The notes under the pieces were generated by a model, which saw only the letters and a list, made by a program, of their open reading frames with translations, was not told the DNA's origin and ran no database searches. A DNA stretch of 64,000 nt from Deinococcus sonorensis KR-87 (GTDB lineage Bacteria; Deinococcota; Deinococci; Deinococcales; Deinococcaceae), in contig NZ_CP158298.1 in the NCBI RefSeq assembly GCF_040256395.1, positions 186,001 to 250,000 of the forward strand, written 5' to 3'. The translations under genes and the position numbers were made by a program. Each line of letters opens with the position of its first letter. The first letter of the stretch is position 1. This document shows, in pieces, positions 18,474 to 27,815 of this stretch.

Positions 18474-19035
18474 ATCCGTGATGCCGAGGACCCCCGCAGG
18501 CCGGAACTGCGGAGCGTGAGGGCATGAACCGAACCGGCCACGCCGGTGCTGGCTCGTGGGTCGTACCGTCGCGAGACGCTGGAGCGTCGTTCAGTGCTTG
18601 ACCCGGCCTCACCGGTGCGCCGCTTGTGATGGACTGCGGGCAGGAGGACGGCAGGCTCCGCGTGGCCGACGATATCGTTCTTGCACCGCAGGCAGGCTCC
18701 CTGTACCGGTGCCTGCCGGAACGCATGAGCCAACCATCCGCCACGCCGGTCCGGAGCAACCAGTCCCTGGCCCGCATGTCTGGAGGAGGGTTCACCAGGC
18801 GGCGCCAGCTGCCTGGGCAGAGCGAGGCAAAGAGTGGCGGACGATGACGAGACGGTGGCGGCAGCGGCGTTCGGGCGGCTGCCGCTGACCTTGCCCCTGG
18901 TCGCGGCCGGCAGTTCACTGTCAGGTGACGGCGTGGCCTGGGTGCAGCCCATCGCACCACCACTCTGGATGCCTGCTCAGCCGGGCCTGCCTCGGGTGTG
19001 CATGGAGCAGGCACGACCGGACGCCGCTCCCCCCA
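18474..19035. other. Gap without a recognisable gene
   Basis: This lies between two convergent genes. Both strands read as shadow frames; one minus-strand phrase (CLRCKNDIVGHAEP) looks protein-like but could not be assigned. Confidence 0.4.
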
Positions 19036-19335
19036 TCACAGGGGCGCCGGCAGGCCCTCGACGAGCACCATCTCAAACTCAGCGATTCCCGCTCTGGCCC
19101 GCCTGGCCTCTGCATACGCGTCAGAGGCATACCACGCCTGCGCACGCTCCAGGGTCGGGAATTCCAGCAGCACCATCCGCTCCGGGTGATAGGTGCCTTC
19201 CAGCACCCGGAGGTGACCCCCGCGCGCCAGGTACGTGCCACCAAACTGCTTGACGGACTGCTCGGCCAGGTCACGGTACAGTTGAATGCGCGTGGGGTCA
19301 GAAACCCGTGTGTTGACCATCACATAAGCGGGCAT
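19036..19335 (-). CDS. DUF1330 family protein
   Basis: A 99-residue DUF1330 protein with a dimeric ferredoxin-like alpha/beta-barrel fold; function is unknown. Signatures are YVMVNTRVSDPTRIQLYRD, FGGTYLARGG, LEGTYHPERMVLLEFPTLE and AWYASDAYAEARRAR, in the normal order and at full length. The start at 19335 has no Shine-Dalgarno; instead a TAGACT -10 box ends 6 nt upstream, so it is probably a leaderless transcript. It is a single gene with no partner on this strand. Confidence 0.9.
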   Translation of the reverse strand: MPAYVMVNTRVSDPTRIQLYRDLAEQSVKQFGGTYLARGGHLRVLEGTYHPERMVLLEFPTLERAQAWYASDAYAEARRARAGIAEFEMVLVEGLPAPL

Positions 19336-19341
19336 CTGTGG

Positions 19342-19347
19342 AGTCTA
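19342..19347 (-). promoter_or_regulatory. -10 box of a leaderless promoter
   Basis: TAGACT on the minus strand, 6 nt before the DUF1330 ATG. No convincing -35 hexamer was identified. Confidence 0.55.
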
Positions 19348-19911
19348 CATCGCCTCAACACCGGAGCGCGGTGTGGCGATCGAGTGCGCTGTCCGGGAGT
19401 GGCTTTCCTGTGAGGACGCGTTGTTGGGTGCAGGAATGTGGGCGGCGGTGATCGGAAGTTCGTGATCATCGAGGTGGGGGCGCTTCACGACCGGTGGCAT
19501 GCGCCCGGCCCGCCGGTCATCGGGTCGGGCGCGTCCCACGGCCCGGTGAACCGCGGTCCCAGGGGAGGGCCCTGGCGTGTCGTCCCGTGCCTCGCTTCTG
19601 CACCGGAGCGCCCCCGTCATGGCTGCAGGATGGTCCCCAGGCACGGCGCGTCGGCGCGACACCCCTCCGACCAGAACACGTCGCCCGCCGAAGGCCCGGC
19701 CGCGCACCAGCGCGTGACACGCCAGCCGCCCGCGGTCCCGTCCACGCCCCGTGACCTCACCTGAAGTCCGCGAGATCTCCCCGGAGTGGAGACGCCGTGG
19801 ACGCTCAGGGCCACCATCGGCCGGCCATCCTGCTGCCGGTACTGTTCGGTGCACAGAGGGGCGGCCCAGGAGCGCACATGCGGACCGCCGCCCGCTGAAA
19901 GGAGCGAACTG
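19348..19911. other. Divergent intergenic region
   Basis: This separates the divergent DUF1330 and lipoprotein genes. It is long for a promoter region, but no gene is recognisable. GAAAGGAG before 19912 is the lipoprotein's ribosome site. Confidence 0.4.
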
Positions 19912-20832
19912 ATGAAGGCACGGATGATGATGGGGGCTGCGTTGGTGCTGGGCCTGGGACTGACCGCGTGCGGCGGGAACGCGGGGAGCGTTCCGCCCAC
20001 CGGGACGCCCGGCACCGGGGGAGGTGGGGGCGGTACCGCACTGCCCGCCGAGCTGCAGGGCGAGTGGAACTACGGCACCATTTCACCGATTGAGTACTAC
20101 GATCCCACCTCCGGGCAGTACGCCGAGGCGAGCGGTACCAGCGACATCCTCAAGTTCACCGCGGACGGCACGTACGAACGCACTGGCATCACCGTCGTCA
20201 CCACGTACAACTGCACAAGCAAAATCCTGCTGCACCAGACGGGCATCGTGACGCTCAGCGGCACCACCCTCACCCTCACGCCGAAGGTGTCCCTCGCAAA
20301 AGGCTACCGCTGCTCCCCGAGCGACGCCTTCGAAAACCGCGCGCTCAACACGTCCGTCAACACCTGGAACGTTGCCGGCAGCGGCGCGCAGGCGGTGCTC
20401 ACGCTCGGCGACCCGGACCATCAGGCGGTGGACAGCCACTACAACCGGCCGCGCGGGACCTCGACCCCCGGGTCCGGCGGCGCGGCGGGGTCCATCAAGG
20501 GCACCCTTCACGTGGCGAAGAGTGGCGAGACCATCGGGGCCGTGTCGGTCTTCGCCTGCCCGGCGTCCGGGACCTGCGCTGCGGCTGGGGACGCCTTCCG
20601 CTACACCCATCCCGGTGACCTGGGGACCTCGGGCAGCTACGTCCTCGGGAACGTGACGAACGTGCCACACAACGTGTTTGCCTGGACGGACGTGAATGAC
20701 AACAACCAGGTGGATGCCGGGGACATGTACGGGGTCTACACCTCGGATGGGCAGAGCGTGACCGCCGTCACCCCACCGGCCCAGGGGATTGACATCACCC
20801 TGTCGAAGTTGACGCCCGACGACGTGCAGTGA
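19912..20832 (+). CDS. Lipoprotein with dockerin-like calcium loop
   Basis: A 306-residue lipoprotein. The signal peptide KARMMMGAALVLGLGLTAC ends in the lipobox LTAC (Cys20), followed by a Gly/Pro/Thr linker to about residue 42. Residues 43-190 resemble a lipocalin-like beta domain (ELQGEWNYGTISPIEYY, FTADGTYERTG). Residues 205-300 form a second beta domain (SIKGTLHVAKSGETIGAVSV). Near the end DVNDNNQVDAGD is an EF-hand/dockerin-type Asp/Asn loop that could bind calcium. The protein should be surface-anchored; function is unknown. The ATG at 19912 has AAAGGAG 8 nt upstream. Confidence 0.8.
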   Translation: MKARMMMGAALVLGLGLTACGGNAGSVPPTGTPGTGGGGGGTALPAELQGEWNYGTISPIEYYDPTSGQYAEASGTSDILKFTADGTYERTGITVVTTYNCTSKILLHQTGIVTLSGTTLTLTPKVSLAKGYRCSPSDAFENRALNTSVNTWNVAGSGAQAVLTLGDPDHQAVDSHYNRPRGTSTPGSGGAAGSIKGTLHVAKSGETIGAVSVFACPASGTCAAAGDAFRYTHPGDLGTSGSYVLGNVTNVPHNVFAWTDVNDNNQVDAGDMYGVYTSDGQSVTAVTPPAQGIDITLSKLTPDDVQ

Positions 20833-20939
20833 CCTCGCGCCAGCCCGCCAGGCCGGGCGATCCGCGCCAGAACATCAGCGACGTGGACGCCCCGGCCGAG
20901 TGGGCGGCAGCGGCTGACGCGGCGGGTGGGTCATGCGGA

Positions 20940-22055
20940 GCACTCCGGCCGGAGTCTCCTGCCCCAGGGGCGCGCAGGTCGGCGGCGGAGAGCGGCCCCT
21001 TGCGGTTGGCCAGCGCTTTGAAGTGCACGAAGCGCGGCGTTCATGGCCTCCTCGTTCAGCCGGTGGTGCCGGTGGCCATCCAGATCGGAGGCCAGGTCGG
21101 TCAGCGCCTTGCGGAAGTCCACCCGGCCCGAGTGCTTGCCGATGACCAAGACGCCGGCCTCGCGGCCTCTCTGTTTGGCGTTCATGATCTCACAGGTCTC
21201 CTTGTGGTTGAGGACGCCGTCCTGACGAATGCCCGTCTCGTGCGCGAAGGCATGGTCCCCCACAGCGCCTTGTTGGGCGGCACGACCATCGCGGCCCGGT
21301 CGTGGGGGCGTCAGGTGTGCACGGCCATGACCACCGCTTCCAGGGCGGTGTTCCCCGCCCGCTCACCGATGCCGTTGACGGTGCCTTCGATCTGCGTGGC
21401 GCCGTGTTCCACGGCCGCCAGGCTGTTCGCCGTGGCCAGGCTCGGGTCGTTGTCGCCGTGGGCACTGATCTCGACCGCCTGCCCCGCCACAGTTTCATCG
21501 CGGACCCGGGCGATCACCGCGCCGTCTTCGGGCGGGGTCCCGTCCTCACGGGACCGGGGATGTTGATGATCGTCGCTCCTGCCTCGATGGCGGCGCGGTA
21601 CAGGCGGATCACGAAGTCAACGTCCGCGCGCCTCACGTCCGGGGCGGAGCACTGCACCTCGTCGGTTCGTCGGTGGACTGGCACGCGAGCTTCACGGCCT
21701 GCACGGACGACGCCGGCACCTCGTCCGGAGTGGTGCGGAGCATGTACTCCGTGTGGATGGCGCCGGCGAACGTGAAGACATGAAGGCAGCGCGTTGCAGC
21801 GGCCTCCAGTGCGGGCGAGGGGGCGATGGTGGGGCCACGGACCTCCCGGGCGATGCGGGTCAGGCAGTCGACGTCCCCGTCGCTGGGAATGGAGAACCCT
21901 GCCTCGATGATGTCCACGCCCAGCCGTTCCAGGGCATGGGCTGTTTCGTGTTTCTGCGCAGGGTGGAGGGCGACTCCGGGCGACGGTGAACCGTCGCGCA
22001 GGGTGGGGTCGAAGATGTGAATGCGGCGAGGTGTGTCGGTCACGGTCCGGCTCAT
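20940..22055 (-). pseudogene. leuA: 2-isopropylmalate synthase remnant
   Basis: A LeuA gene is readable end to end but scattered over three frames. From the ATG at 22055: HIFDPTLRDGSPSPGVAL (normally FDTTLRDGEQSPG) and AHALERLGVDIIEAGFSI. Then, after a shift near 21650: [20 protein letters not shown]. Then [20 protein letters not shown] and [20 protein letters not shown] from about 21490. Then [18 protein letters not shown] and [18 protein letters not shown] near 21100-21250. Finally [18 protein letters not shown] near 21000. Conserved residues of the metal site have changed as well as the frame. The gene cannot make a working first enzyme of leucine synthesis. Its leader region is still visible upstream. 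Confidence 0.85.
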
Positions 22056-22083
22056 TCGCGTGAAGGCAAGGGGCGGACCACCA

Positions 22084-22114
22084 CAAGAAAACCCCGGAGC
22101 TGAGGGCTCCGGGG
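22084..22114 (-). terminator. Attenuator-like hairpin upstream of leuA
   Basis: On the minus strand CCCCGGAGC (22114-22106), loop CCTCA, GCTCCGGGG (22100-22092), then TTTTCTTG. It is a perfect 9-bp GC-rich stem followed directly by a T-rich tract, i.e. an intrinsic terminator. It lies about 70 nt after the leucine-rich leader start and 29 nt before the leuA ATG, the place expected for transcription attenuation. Confidence 0.8.
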
Positions 22115-22184
22115 AAGGACGCGCTGCCGCTTCCGTCTGCCTCCACCGGAGGGACAAAAGCAGCAGCGCGGTATGCATCGTCAT
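22115..22184 (-). promoter_or_regulatory. Leucine leader peptide region of leuA
   Basis: An ATG at 22184 preceded by GGTGAGG opens MTMHTALLLLSLRWRQTE, with four consecutive leucine codons (CTG CTG CTT TTG) at peptide positions 6-9, directly before the attenuator hairpin. This is the pattern of a leu-operon leader peptide, where leucyl-tRNA supply sets whether the terminator forms. Oddly, there is no stop codon: the frame runs through the hairpin into leuA, which suggests the leader stop has been lost in the decayed locus. Confidence 0.65.
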
Positions 22185-22189
22185 CTGAC

Positions 22190-22440
22190 GCACCCTCACC
22201 GGGGGAAGGGAGCGTCAAGGGCGCACGAGCGATCGCCTGAAGCGCCGGAGCGTCCCCGTCGCGGGCAGAGGTGGACCGTACCGAAAGACGCGCGTCCAGG
22301 GCCTGCCCTGGACTGGTGAGGGGCGTCCCTCGGGCGACGAACAAGCCCCCGCACCAGCCAAGGCGGTCAGAGGGTCCAGGCGCGGGGGAGGGTGGTGACG
22401 GTGCATCTGCCGTCACGGGACCAGCAGCGGGGGATGCACC
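22190..22440. other. Hairpin-rich non-coding stretch upstream of the leu leader
   Basis: Several inverted repeats lie close together: GTCCAGGGC-CT-GCCCTGGAC at 22294-22313, GAGGGGCGTCCCTC near 22318, a CCCCCGC/GCGGGGG pair (22350-22390) followed on the minus strand by CTTGTT, GTGACGG...CCGTCAC near 22395-22416, and GGTGCATC...GGATGCACC at 22400-22440. A short minus-strand frame from 22406 starts MHRHHPPPRLDP. It may be another decayed leader or attenuator; I could not identify an RNA family. Confidence 0.35.
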
Positions 22441-22576
22441 CCCAGCTGCTGACGCGGCCCTGCAGTTCGGCGGCGCGCTGGTGTCCGTCCGACCATTCAC
22501 CGGACCGCAGGGCCAACGCAGGCGGGCGGTCCGCCACTTGCGGCTGGGGACGGCGTCGCGTGACCGCCCGGAACCG

Positions 22577-23773
22577 TTACCGCCGCGCCACCTGATGGCA
22601 GATCAACACGCCGAGCGCGCACACGGTGATTACGGTCATGATGGCCACGCTGCCACCACCCAGCGCGCCGACCAGTGTGCCGGAGAGCGCGCCCAGCGCC
22701 GACTGCAGGGTGCCGTTCAGGGCGCTGGCGCTGCCCACCCGCTCGCTGACACTCGACAGGGCCAGCGCCGAGTTGTTGGGGAACAGCATGCCCGCGCAGC
22801 ACAGCAGCGCGAAGAACAACGCGGCGACCAGCGGCACGCTCAACAGCTGCAGCAGCGCGGCGGCCAGCAGCAGCAGCCCGACGAGCAGGGCCACCCGGCC
22901 CGCGACCCGGGCCATCTGCTCCGGCTCGTAGCGGCGCAACAGCGCGCGGTTGACCTGCGAGGCGAGCGTCAGGCCCGCCGCGTTCACGCCGAACAGCAGG
23001 GCGTACACGCCCGGGCGGACGTGGAGTTCCTGCAGGAACAGAAAGGGCGATCCGGTGATGTAGGCAAACAGCGCCCCGAAGGAAAAGCCGCCCGCCAGCG
23101 AGTACCCCATAAAGCGGCGCTGCCGCACCAGCCCGGCGTAGACGACCGCCGTATCGCGCAGCCGCATGCCCGCGCGGGCGGCGACCGCGTGCGTTTCGGG
23201 CAGGCGCTGTGCCGAGAGCAGCAGGCACAGCGCCCCGTACGCCGCCAGCACGCCGAACAGCGCGCGCCAGTGCAGGAAGGTCAGCAGCCACGTGCCGAGC
23301 GTGGGGGCGATGGCCGGGGCCACGCCGGTGACCAGCATCAACGTCGAGAAGAGGCTGGCGGCCGCTTTGCCCTCGTACCGGTCGCGCACCACCGCACTCA
23401 CGATCACGGCGCCCGCGGCGCCGCCGAGCGCCTGCACCAGCCGCCCCGCGATCAGCACCCCGATGCTGGGGGCCAGCGCGCACAGCGCCGCGCCCGCGAC
23501 GTACAGCGCCAGCCCCGCGAGCAGCGGCGCGCGGCGCCCGTACTTGTCGGCGACCGGGCCGTACAGCGCCTGCCCCAACGCCAGGCCGAACAGGTAGACG
23601 GCCAGCGTGTACTGCACCTGCCCGGGCGTCGCCATGAGGTCCTGCACGATCTGCGGGAAGGCCGGCAGGTACAGGTCGATGGTCAGTGGCCCGATGGCCA
23701 TGATCGTGCCCAGCACCAGCGTGAACGCCAGCGTCGGGGCGCGGGACGGGGCCTGAGGACGGGCGACGCTCAT
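22577..23773 (-). CDS. MFS exporter, Bcr/CflA-like
   Basis: A 398-residue twelve-helix drug:H+ antiporter of the Bcr/CflA branch (DHA1). The first helix carries IGPLTIDLYLPAFPQI, diagnostic of this branch. The MFS motif A appears as GPVADKYGRRAPLLAGL between helices 2 and 3, and GAAGAVIVSAVVRDRY and VTGVAPAIAPTLGTWLL mark helices 4-5. It sits in the inner membrane and probably exports antibiotics or small metabolites. No ribosome site is obvious. I chose the ATG at 23773 (MSVARPQ); a TTG at 23809 would add 12 residues. A possible -10 TATGCT lies 50-55 bp upstream of the ATG. Confidence 0.85.
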   Translation of the reverse strand: MSVARPQAPSRAPTLAFTLVLGTIMAIGPLTIDLYLPAFPQIVQDLMATPGQVQYTLAVYLFGLALGQALYGPVADKYGRRAPLLAGLALYVAGAALCALAPSIGVLIAGRLVQALGGAAGAVIVSAVVRDRYEGKAAASLFSTLMLVTGVAPAIAPTLGTWLLTFLHWRALFGVLAAYGALCLLLSAQRLPETHAVAARAGMRLRDTAVVYAGLVRQRRFMGYSLAGGFSFGALFAYITGSPFLFLQELHVRPGVYALLFGVNAAGLTLASQVNRALLRRYEPEQMARVAGRVALLVGLLLLAAALLQLLSVPLVAALFFALLCCAGMLFPNNSALALSSVSERVGSASALNGTLQSALGALSGTLVGALGGGSVAIMTVITVCALGVLICHQVARR

Positions 23774-24179
23774 CGGCGGACGGGTCGGGGCGGGCAGAGC
23801 CTGGAACAACGCATCTGGGCATTACAGCATAGGAGGGTGTGGAGGGCAACGCGGGGCGCCTGCAGCGTGAACGGTCCGCCCGAACCACCCGGCAGACGGT
23901 CCCAGTCGCCGTTCGACCGGTGCGGCGCCCATGGGGCTTCAGACGCCACCGCAGGCCAACCCGGACATGGCCGGCCGCAGCAGCACGGCGCGCGGGCCGC
24001 GCCTCCGTTCAGCTGGGGGTGGCGTTGGAGCCCGGGGTCGGCGGCCAGAGCCCCGGGCCGTTCCAGCACGGGAGGCACAGGCCGTCCCGTGCCCGCGGTC
24101 ACCTCGGAGAAGGGCTCCGAGCGGCGCTCCCCGGTGCACCCCCACCCCTCGCCTCCACCCACACTAGGGGCGGCCGTCT
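23774..24179. other. Gap without a recognisable gene
   Basis: Between two minus-strand genes. No motif was seen; the left end must hold the exporter promoter. Confidence 0.4.
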
Positions 24180-27100
24180 TCAGGCACGTTCGTCGGCCGC
24201 AGCACCCCACCCCTCCCGGATCAGCCGGAGGAACTGGGCGGCCAGGTCCGGGTCGAAGTGGTGGCCGCTGGTGCGCTCAATCTCCGCGAGGGCCTCCTGG
24301 ACACGCCACGCCCGCTTGTACGGTCGCGCGCTGATCAGCGCGTCGAAGACGTCCACCAGGGCGAACAGGCGGGCCCCCACCGGAATCGCCGGGCCGGTCA
24401 GGCCGTGCGGGTACCCAGTGCCGTCCCACCGCTCGTGGTGATGCATCACGACGTCCAGGGTGGTGGCGGGGAGGTTCGGGATGGCGCGGAGCATGTCGTG
24501 CCCGATCGTCGGATGCTGCTGCACCACGCGGAACTCGTCGTCCGTCAGCGGGCCCGGCTTCAGCAGCAGCCGGTCTGAAATGGCGACTTTTCCAGTGTCG
24601 TGCAGGTACGCGCCCCACCGCAGGGCATCCAGCTCCGTGGCCGGGAACGCCAGGGCGCGCGCGAATGCTTCGGTCAGCTGAACCACCCGGTCGATGTGGC
24701 CTTTGGTCTCGTAGTCGCGGTACTCCAGAAACACCCCCATGGCCCGCAACGTCTCTTCCCGCGACTGCTGCAGCTGGGCCACATGACGGGTGCGCTCCAT
24801 CGCCACCGCCATCCGTTCCGTCACGGTCCGCAGGAGCCGGACCGTTTCGGTCGCCAGGTCCTCATCGGCGGACAGGAGGATGAAGGCCCCGACCAGCTCG
24901 TGATCGACCATCACCGGCTGAGTCATCACCGACCGCCAGCCGTCCTGGAGCGCCGGGGCCATCCGGGCCGTGACCGGGCCGGCCGACGGCATGTCGGCCC
25001 GGCCGAGGGCCCACAGCCGGCGCAGGTCCCGGGGGAGTGGCGGCACCGTGCGGCCCGCGGTGACCCAGGTTCCGCGGCGTCCCGCGTCGGTGAGGTACGC
25101 GCCGGCATCCACGCCCGGCAGCGTCACGCAGCGCTCCAGGACCATCCGGGCGATCCGCTCGGGCGGCTGCTGCGCTTCGAGCGCGGCCGTGACGTCCAGC
25201 AGCAGCCGGTCCCGGTCCTGCTGAGCCTGACGGTCCTGGTCCGCCGTTTTCCGGTGCGTGATGTCGTGCACCGTCGCCTGGTAGTCCGTCAGGGTGCCGT
25301 GGGCGTCATATCCGGCCGTCACGATGAGGTGGGCCCAGATGGTGTGGCCCGCGGCGTGCCGCAGACGCAGTTCCAGTTCCGCCGGCGTGACCGCGCCGGA
25401 CGCGACCTGCCGGCAGAACGCGGTGAACGCCGCGCGGTCCTCCGGGTGAACGAAGTGCTGCAGTGGGGTGCGGGCGACCTCCCCCGGGGGATACCCGATC
25501 AGGCGGTCGATTGAGGGGGAGATGTAGGTGTCCGCTTCCGCGACGTTCCTGGCGATGATCACCGCGTGGGCGTTCTCCGCGAGCAGCCGGAACTTCCGCT
25601 CACTGCTGCGCAGGGCGCGCTCACTCCGGCGCTGCTCCGTGACGTCCTCCAGCACCGCGAGCCGCGCCGCCCGGTCCGCGAAGGTCAGCGCACGCGCGTG
25701 AACGACGATGTCCATCAGCTCCCCGTTCTTCCGGCGATGCCGGACCTGCATGACGTTGCTCGGTTGCCGCTTCATGGCCTCCAGCGCCGCCCGGAGCTGC
25801 TGGGTGTCCTCGGCCGGCCGCAGGTCCACCAGGTTCAGCGCCAGGAACTCCTCCCGGGTGTAGCCGTACCGGTCCACCGCCGCGTCGTTCACCGCGAGGA
25901 TCTCGAGGGTTTCGATGTCCGTGACGCACATCGGCAGAGGATTGTGCTCGAACAGGTGCCGGAACGCCGCCTCCCGCCCAGCGAGGTCCTGCAGCAGGGT
26001 GATGGTGCGGGTGACGTCCCGCGCGTTCACGAGGATGCCCCCGATGTCCGGATCGGCGGTGTGGTCCGTACCGACCGCTTCCAGCCACAGCCAGTGGCCG
26101 GCCCGGGCCCGGAAGCGGAAGGTGATCGGGATGCCGGGATGCTGTGGGGTGCGCTCGAGGGCGACCTTCACGAACGCGACGTCGTCCGGATGGATGAAGG
26201 ACAGCACGTTCTGCCCGACCAGCTGGTCCTCCGTGTAGCCGATCAGGTGCAGGCTGGCGTCCGTGGTGAACGTCAGCGTCCCGGCGAGCGTGAGCACCAG
26301 GGTGAAGTCGGCGCTGTGCTCGGTCAGCTTCCGCAATCTCGCCTGACTGGCCTTCATCTGCTCGAGCAGCTGGCCCCGCTGGAGGTTCTGCGCGCACTGG
26401 TCGGCGAGGGAGCGGATGAACGCCCGGTCTGCCGGGGAAAAGCTGCGGTCCTCCGCGAAGGTCAGCGTGAGGACGCCGAGCATTCGCCCGTCCACCTGCA
26501 AGGGAATGGCGGCCGCCGCGCCACGGCGGTGCGGCAGATGCGGGAACAGGGCGGCCCACCCGGCGGCCTGCAGGTACAGGTCTTCGCCCGTCCGGAGGGC
26601 CTGGGTCGCCGGCGTGTCCAGCTGGACGGAGAACCGCCGCCACGGGTCCTTCAACGCCTCCGGGTACCCGACGCTGCCGGCCATCACCAGCGTCTGGTCG
26701 CCCTCGTCGAGCAGCAGCACCGACCCGGCCGACGCCTGCATCACCCGCAGCACCTCCTTCAGAATCACCTGGGTGATCTCCTGGCTCCCGTGGGCGTGGC
26801 TGAGGACCGACGCGATGGCCATCACCGCCTGCGTGCGGGCCGCATCGGCCGCGCGGTCCGTGACGTCATTGAGGGTGATGATGATGCCGCCCACGGCGGG
26901 TGGGCCGTCCAGACGGCACGCCCGGCCTTCCAGCCAGCGCCACGCGCCACGCGCGTCACGCGCACGGAATGGTGCCAGGGTCAACGTGTCCGTGCCGGTC
27001 AGGGAAGCGAGCGTCGCGCCCACCTCAGCGACATCCGACGGGTGCACTCGGCGCGCCAGATGACGGACCGTCCAGTCCTCCGCGTCCTCCGGCCGCGCCG

Positions 27101-27443
27101 GGGGGTCCTCCCCGAGGAAGAACGCCTGCGCGGCTGGATTCACGTGGATGAGGCGGCGCTCCTGGTCCAGCACCACGATCAGGTTGCTGCTGACCTTCCA
27201 CAGCACCTCAAGGAGGGGGTCGGAGGGATGACCAGGCAGCGCGGAATTCAGCGCGGGACCGCCTTTCCCCAGGATGGCGTGCCGGAGCAGCGTTGCTGTC
27301 CGGACGGGAGACGAGGGGGCAACGCGCCGGCCGACGAACCGGGCGCCTGCAGGCCAGCGTCGGGGGCAGGCGACCGGACCACCGTGCCATACGGTCTGCC
27401 GGGGATGCGGGAGCTCAGGTCGGAATGCACGGCTTCCCATCAT
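24180..27443 (-). CDS. Multi-PAS/GAF sensor with C-terminal HD-GYP phosphodiesterase
   Basis: About 1,087 residues, counted from the ATG pair at 27443. Domains in order: PAS (about 75-200), GAF (205-375), three PAS/PAC units (about 390-765), a second GAF (775-905) and an HD-GYP domain (915-1080). The last has HDTGK, HPTIGHDML, HHERWDGTGYP and DVFDALISARPYKRAW, so the metal ligands and the GYP motif are intact. Such domains hydrolyse cyclic-di-GMP. No membrane segment is evident, so it is probably a cytoplasmic sensor. The start is uncertain: the frame is open to 27596, there is no clear ribosome site, a TAGAAT -10-like box overlaps the 27443 start, and domain homology begins only at about residue 75. 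Confidence 0.85.
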   Translation of the reverse strand: MMGSRAFRPELPHPRQTVWHGGPVACPRRWPAGARFVGRRVAPSSPVRTATLLRHAILGKGGPALNSALPGHPSDPLLEVLWKVSSNLIVVLDQERRLIHVNPAAQAFFLGEDPPARPEDAEDWTVRHLARRVHPSDVAEVGATLASLTGTDTLTLAPFRARDARGAWRWLEGRACRLDGPPAVGGIIITLNDVTDRAADAARTQAVMAIASVLSHAHGSQEITQVILKEVLRVMQASAGSVLLLDEGDQTLVMAGSVGYPEALKDPWRRFSVQLDTPATQALRTGEDLYLQAAGWAALFPHLPHRRGAAAAIPLQVDGRMLGVLTLTFAEDRSFSPADRAFIRSLADQCAQNLQRGQLLEQMKASQARLRKLTEHSADFTLVLTLAGTLTFTTDASLHLIGYTEDQLVGQNVLSFIHPDDVAFVKVALERTPQHPGIPITFRFRARAGHWLWLEAVGTDHTADPDIGGILVNARDVTRTITLLQDLAGREAAFRHLFEHNPLPMCVTDIETLEILAVNDAAVDRYGYTREEFLALNLVDLRPAEDTQQLRAALEAMKRQPSNVMQVRHRRKNGELMDIVVHARALTFADRAARLAVLEDVTEQRRSERALRSSERKFRLLAENAHAVIIARNVAEADTYISPSIDRLIGYPPGEVARTPLQHFVHPEDRAAFTAFCRQVASGAVTPAELELRLRHAAGHTIWAHLIVTAGYDAHGTLTDYQATVHDITHRKTADQDRQAQQDRDRLLLDVTAALEAQQPPERIARMVLERCVTLPGVDAGAYLTDAGRRGTWVTAGRTVPPLPRDLRRLWALGRADMPSAGPVTARMAPALQDGWRSVMTQPVMVDHELVGAFILLSADEDLATETVRLLRTVTERMAVAMERTRHVAQLQQSREETLRAMGVFLEYRDYETKGHIDRVVQLTEAFARALAFPATELDALRWGAYLHDTGKVAISDRLLLKPGPLTDDEFRVVQQHPTIGHDMLRAIPNLPATTLDVVMHHHERWDGTGYPHGLTGPAIPVGARLFALVDVFDALISARPYKRAWRVQEALAEIERTSGHHFDPDLAAQFLRLIREGWGAAADERA

Positions 27444-27815
27444 TCTAAAGGCGATCGCCTGACAGCGGCCCGACATGTGTGTGGATGAACTCCAGTCCCG
27501 CTCCGGACGCCGTCTGGGTTCAGCATTGCTTCTGGGTGAAGCACATCCCGTCGTGAAGCAGCCGGGCAAGCGGGAGGTCACTGACAACCCCCTCACCTCA
27601 GCACGATGCGTTCAGGGGGGCGTGCCGACGCTCCGCTCCCGCCGGATGCGGGCACGCCGCCCTTGCGAACCTCGACCCAGGCGCGGTGCTCCGCTGTGGA
27701 CCGGAGGTGTTGCTCCAGCTGCATTCCGAGTCCTTGTGGCTGAGCCCGCTTCGAACGGCCGCCAGGCGCGGGACCGTACGCTCAGGCCAGCTGCCAGCGA
27801 TAGGGCACCGGTTTC
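27444..27815. other. Intergenic region left of the nucleotidyltransferase remnant
   Basis: It contains the uncertain start region of the HD-GYP gene. GGCGATCGCC at 27450-27459 is a palindrome. No further gene is recognised. Confidence 0.4.

Noticed and set aside
22390..22440. GGGTGG-containing hairpin that looks a little like a T-box
   Set aside because: The T-box core GGTACCGCG and specifier features are missing, and no amino-acid gene follows on the plus strand.
22271..24334. 687-codon plus-strand open frame
   Set aside because: It lies antisense to the Bcr/CflA exporter; the Gln/Arg-rich translation is a shadow of that gene.
27450..27459. GGCGATCGCC palindrome resembling the cyanobacterial HIP1 site
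   Set aside because: I did not see it repeated many times in the window as HIP1 would be; a single palindrome is expected by chance.
25566..27488. 640-codon plus-strand open frame
   Set aside because: Antisense shadow of the PAS/GAF/HD-GYP gene, which has clear domains.
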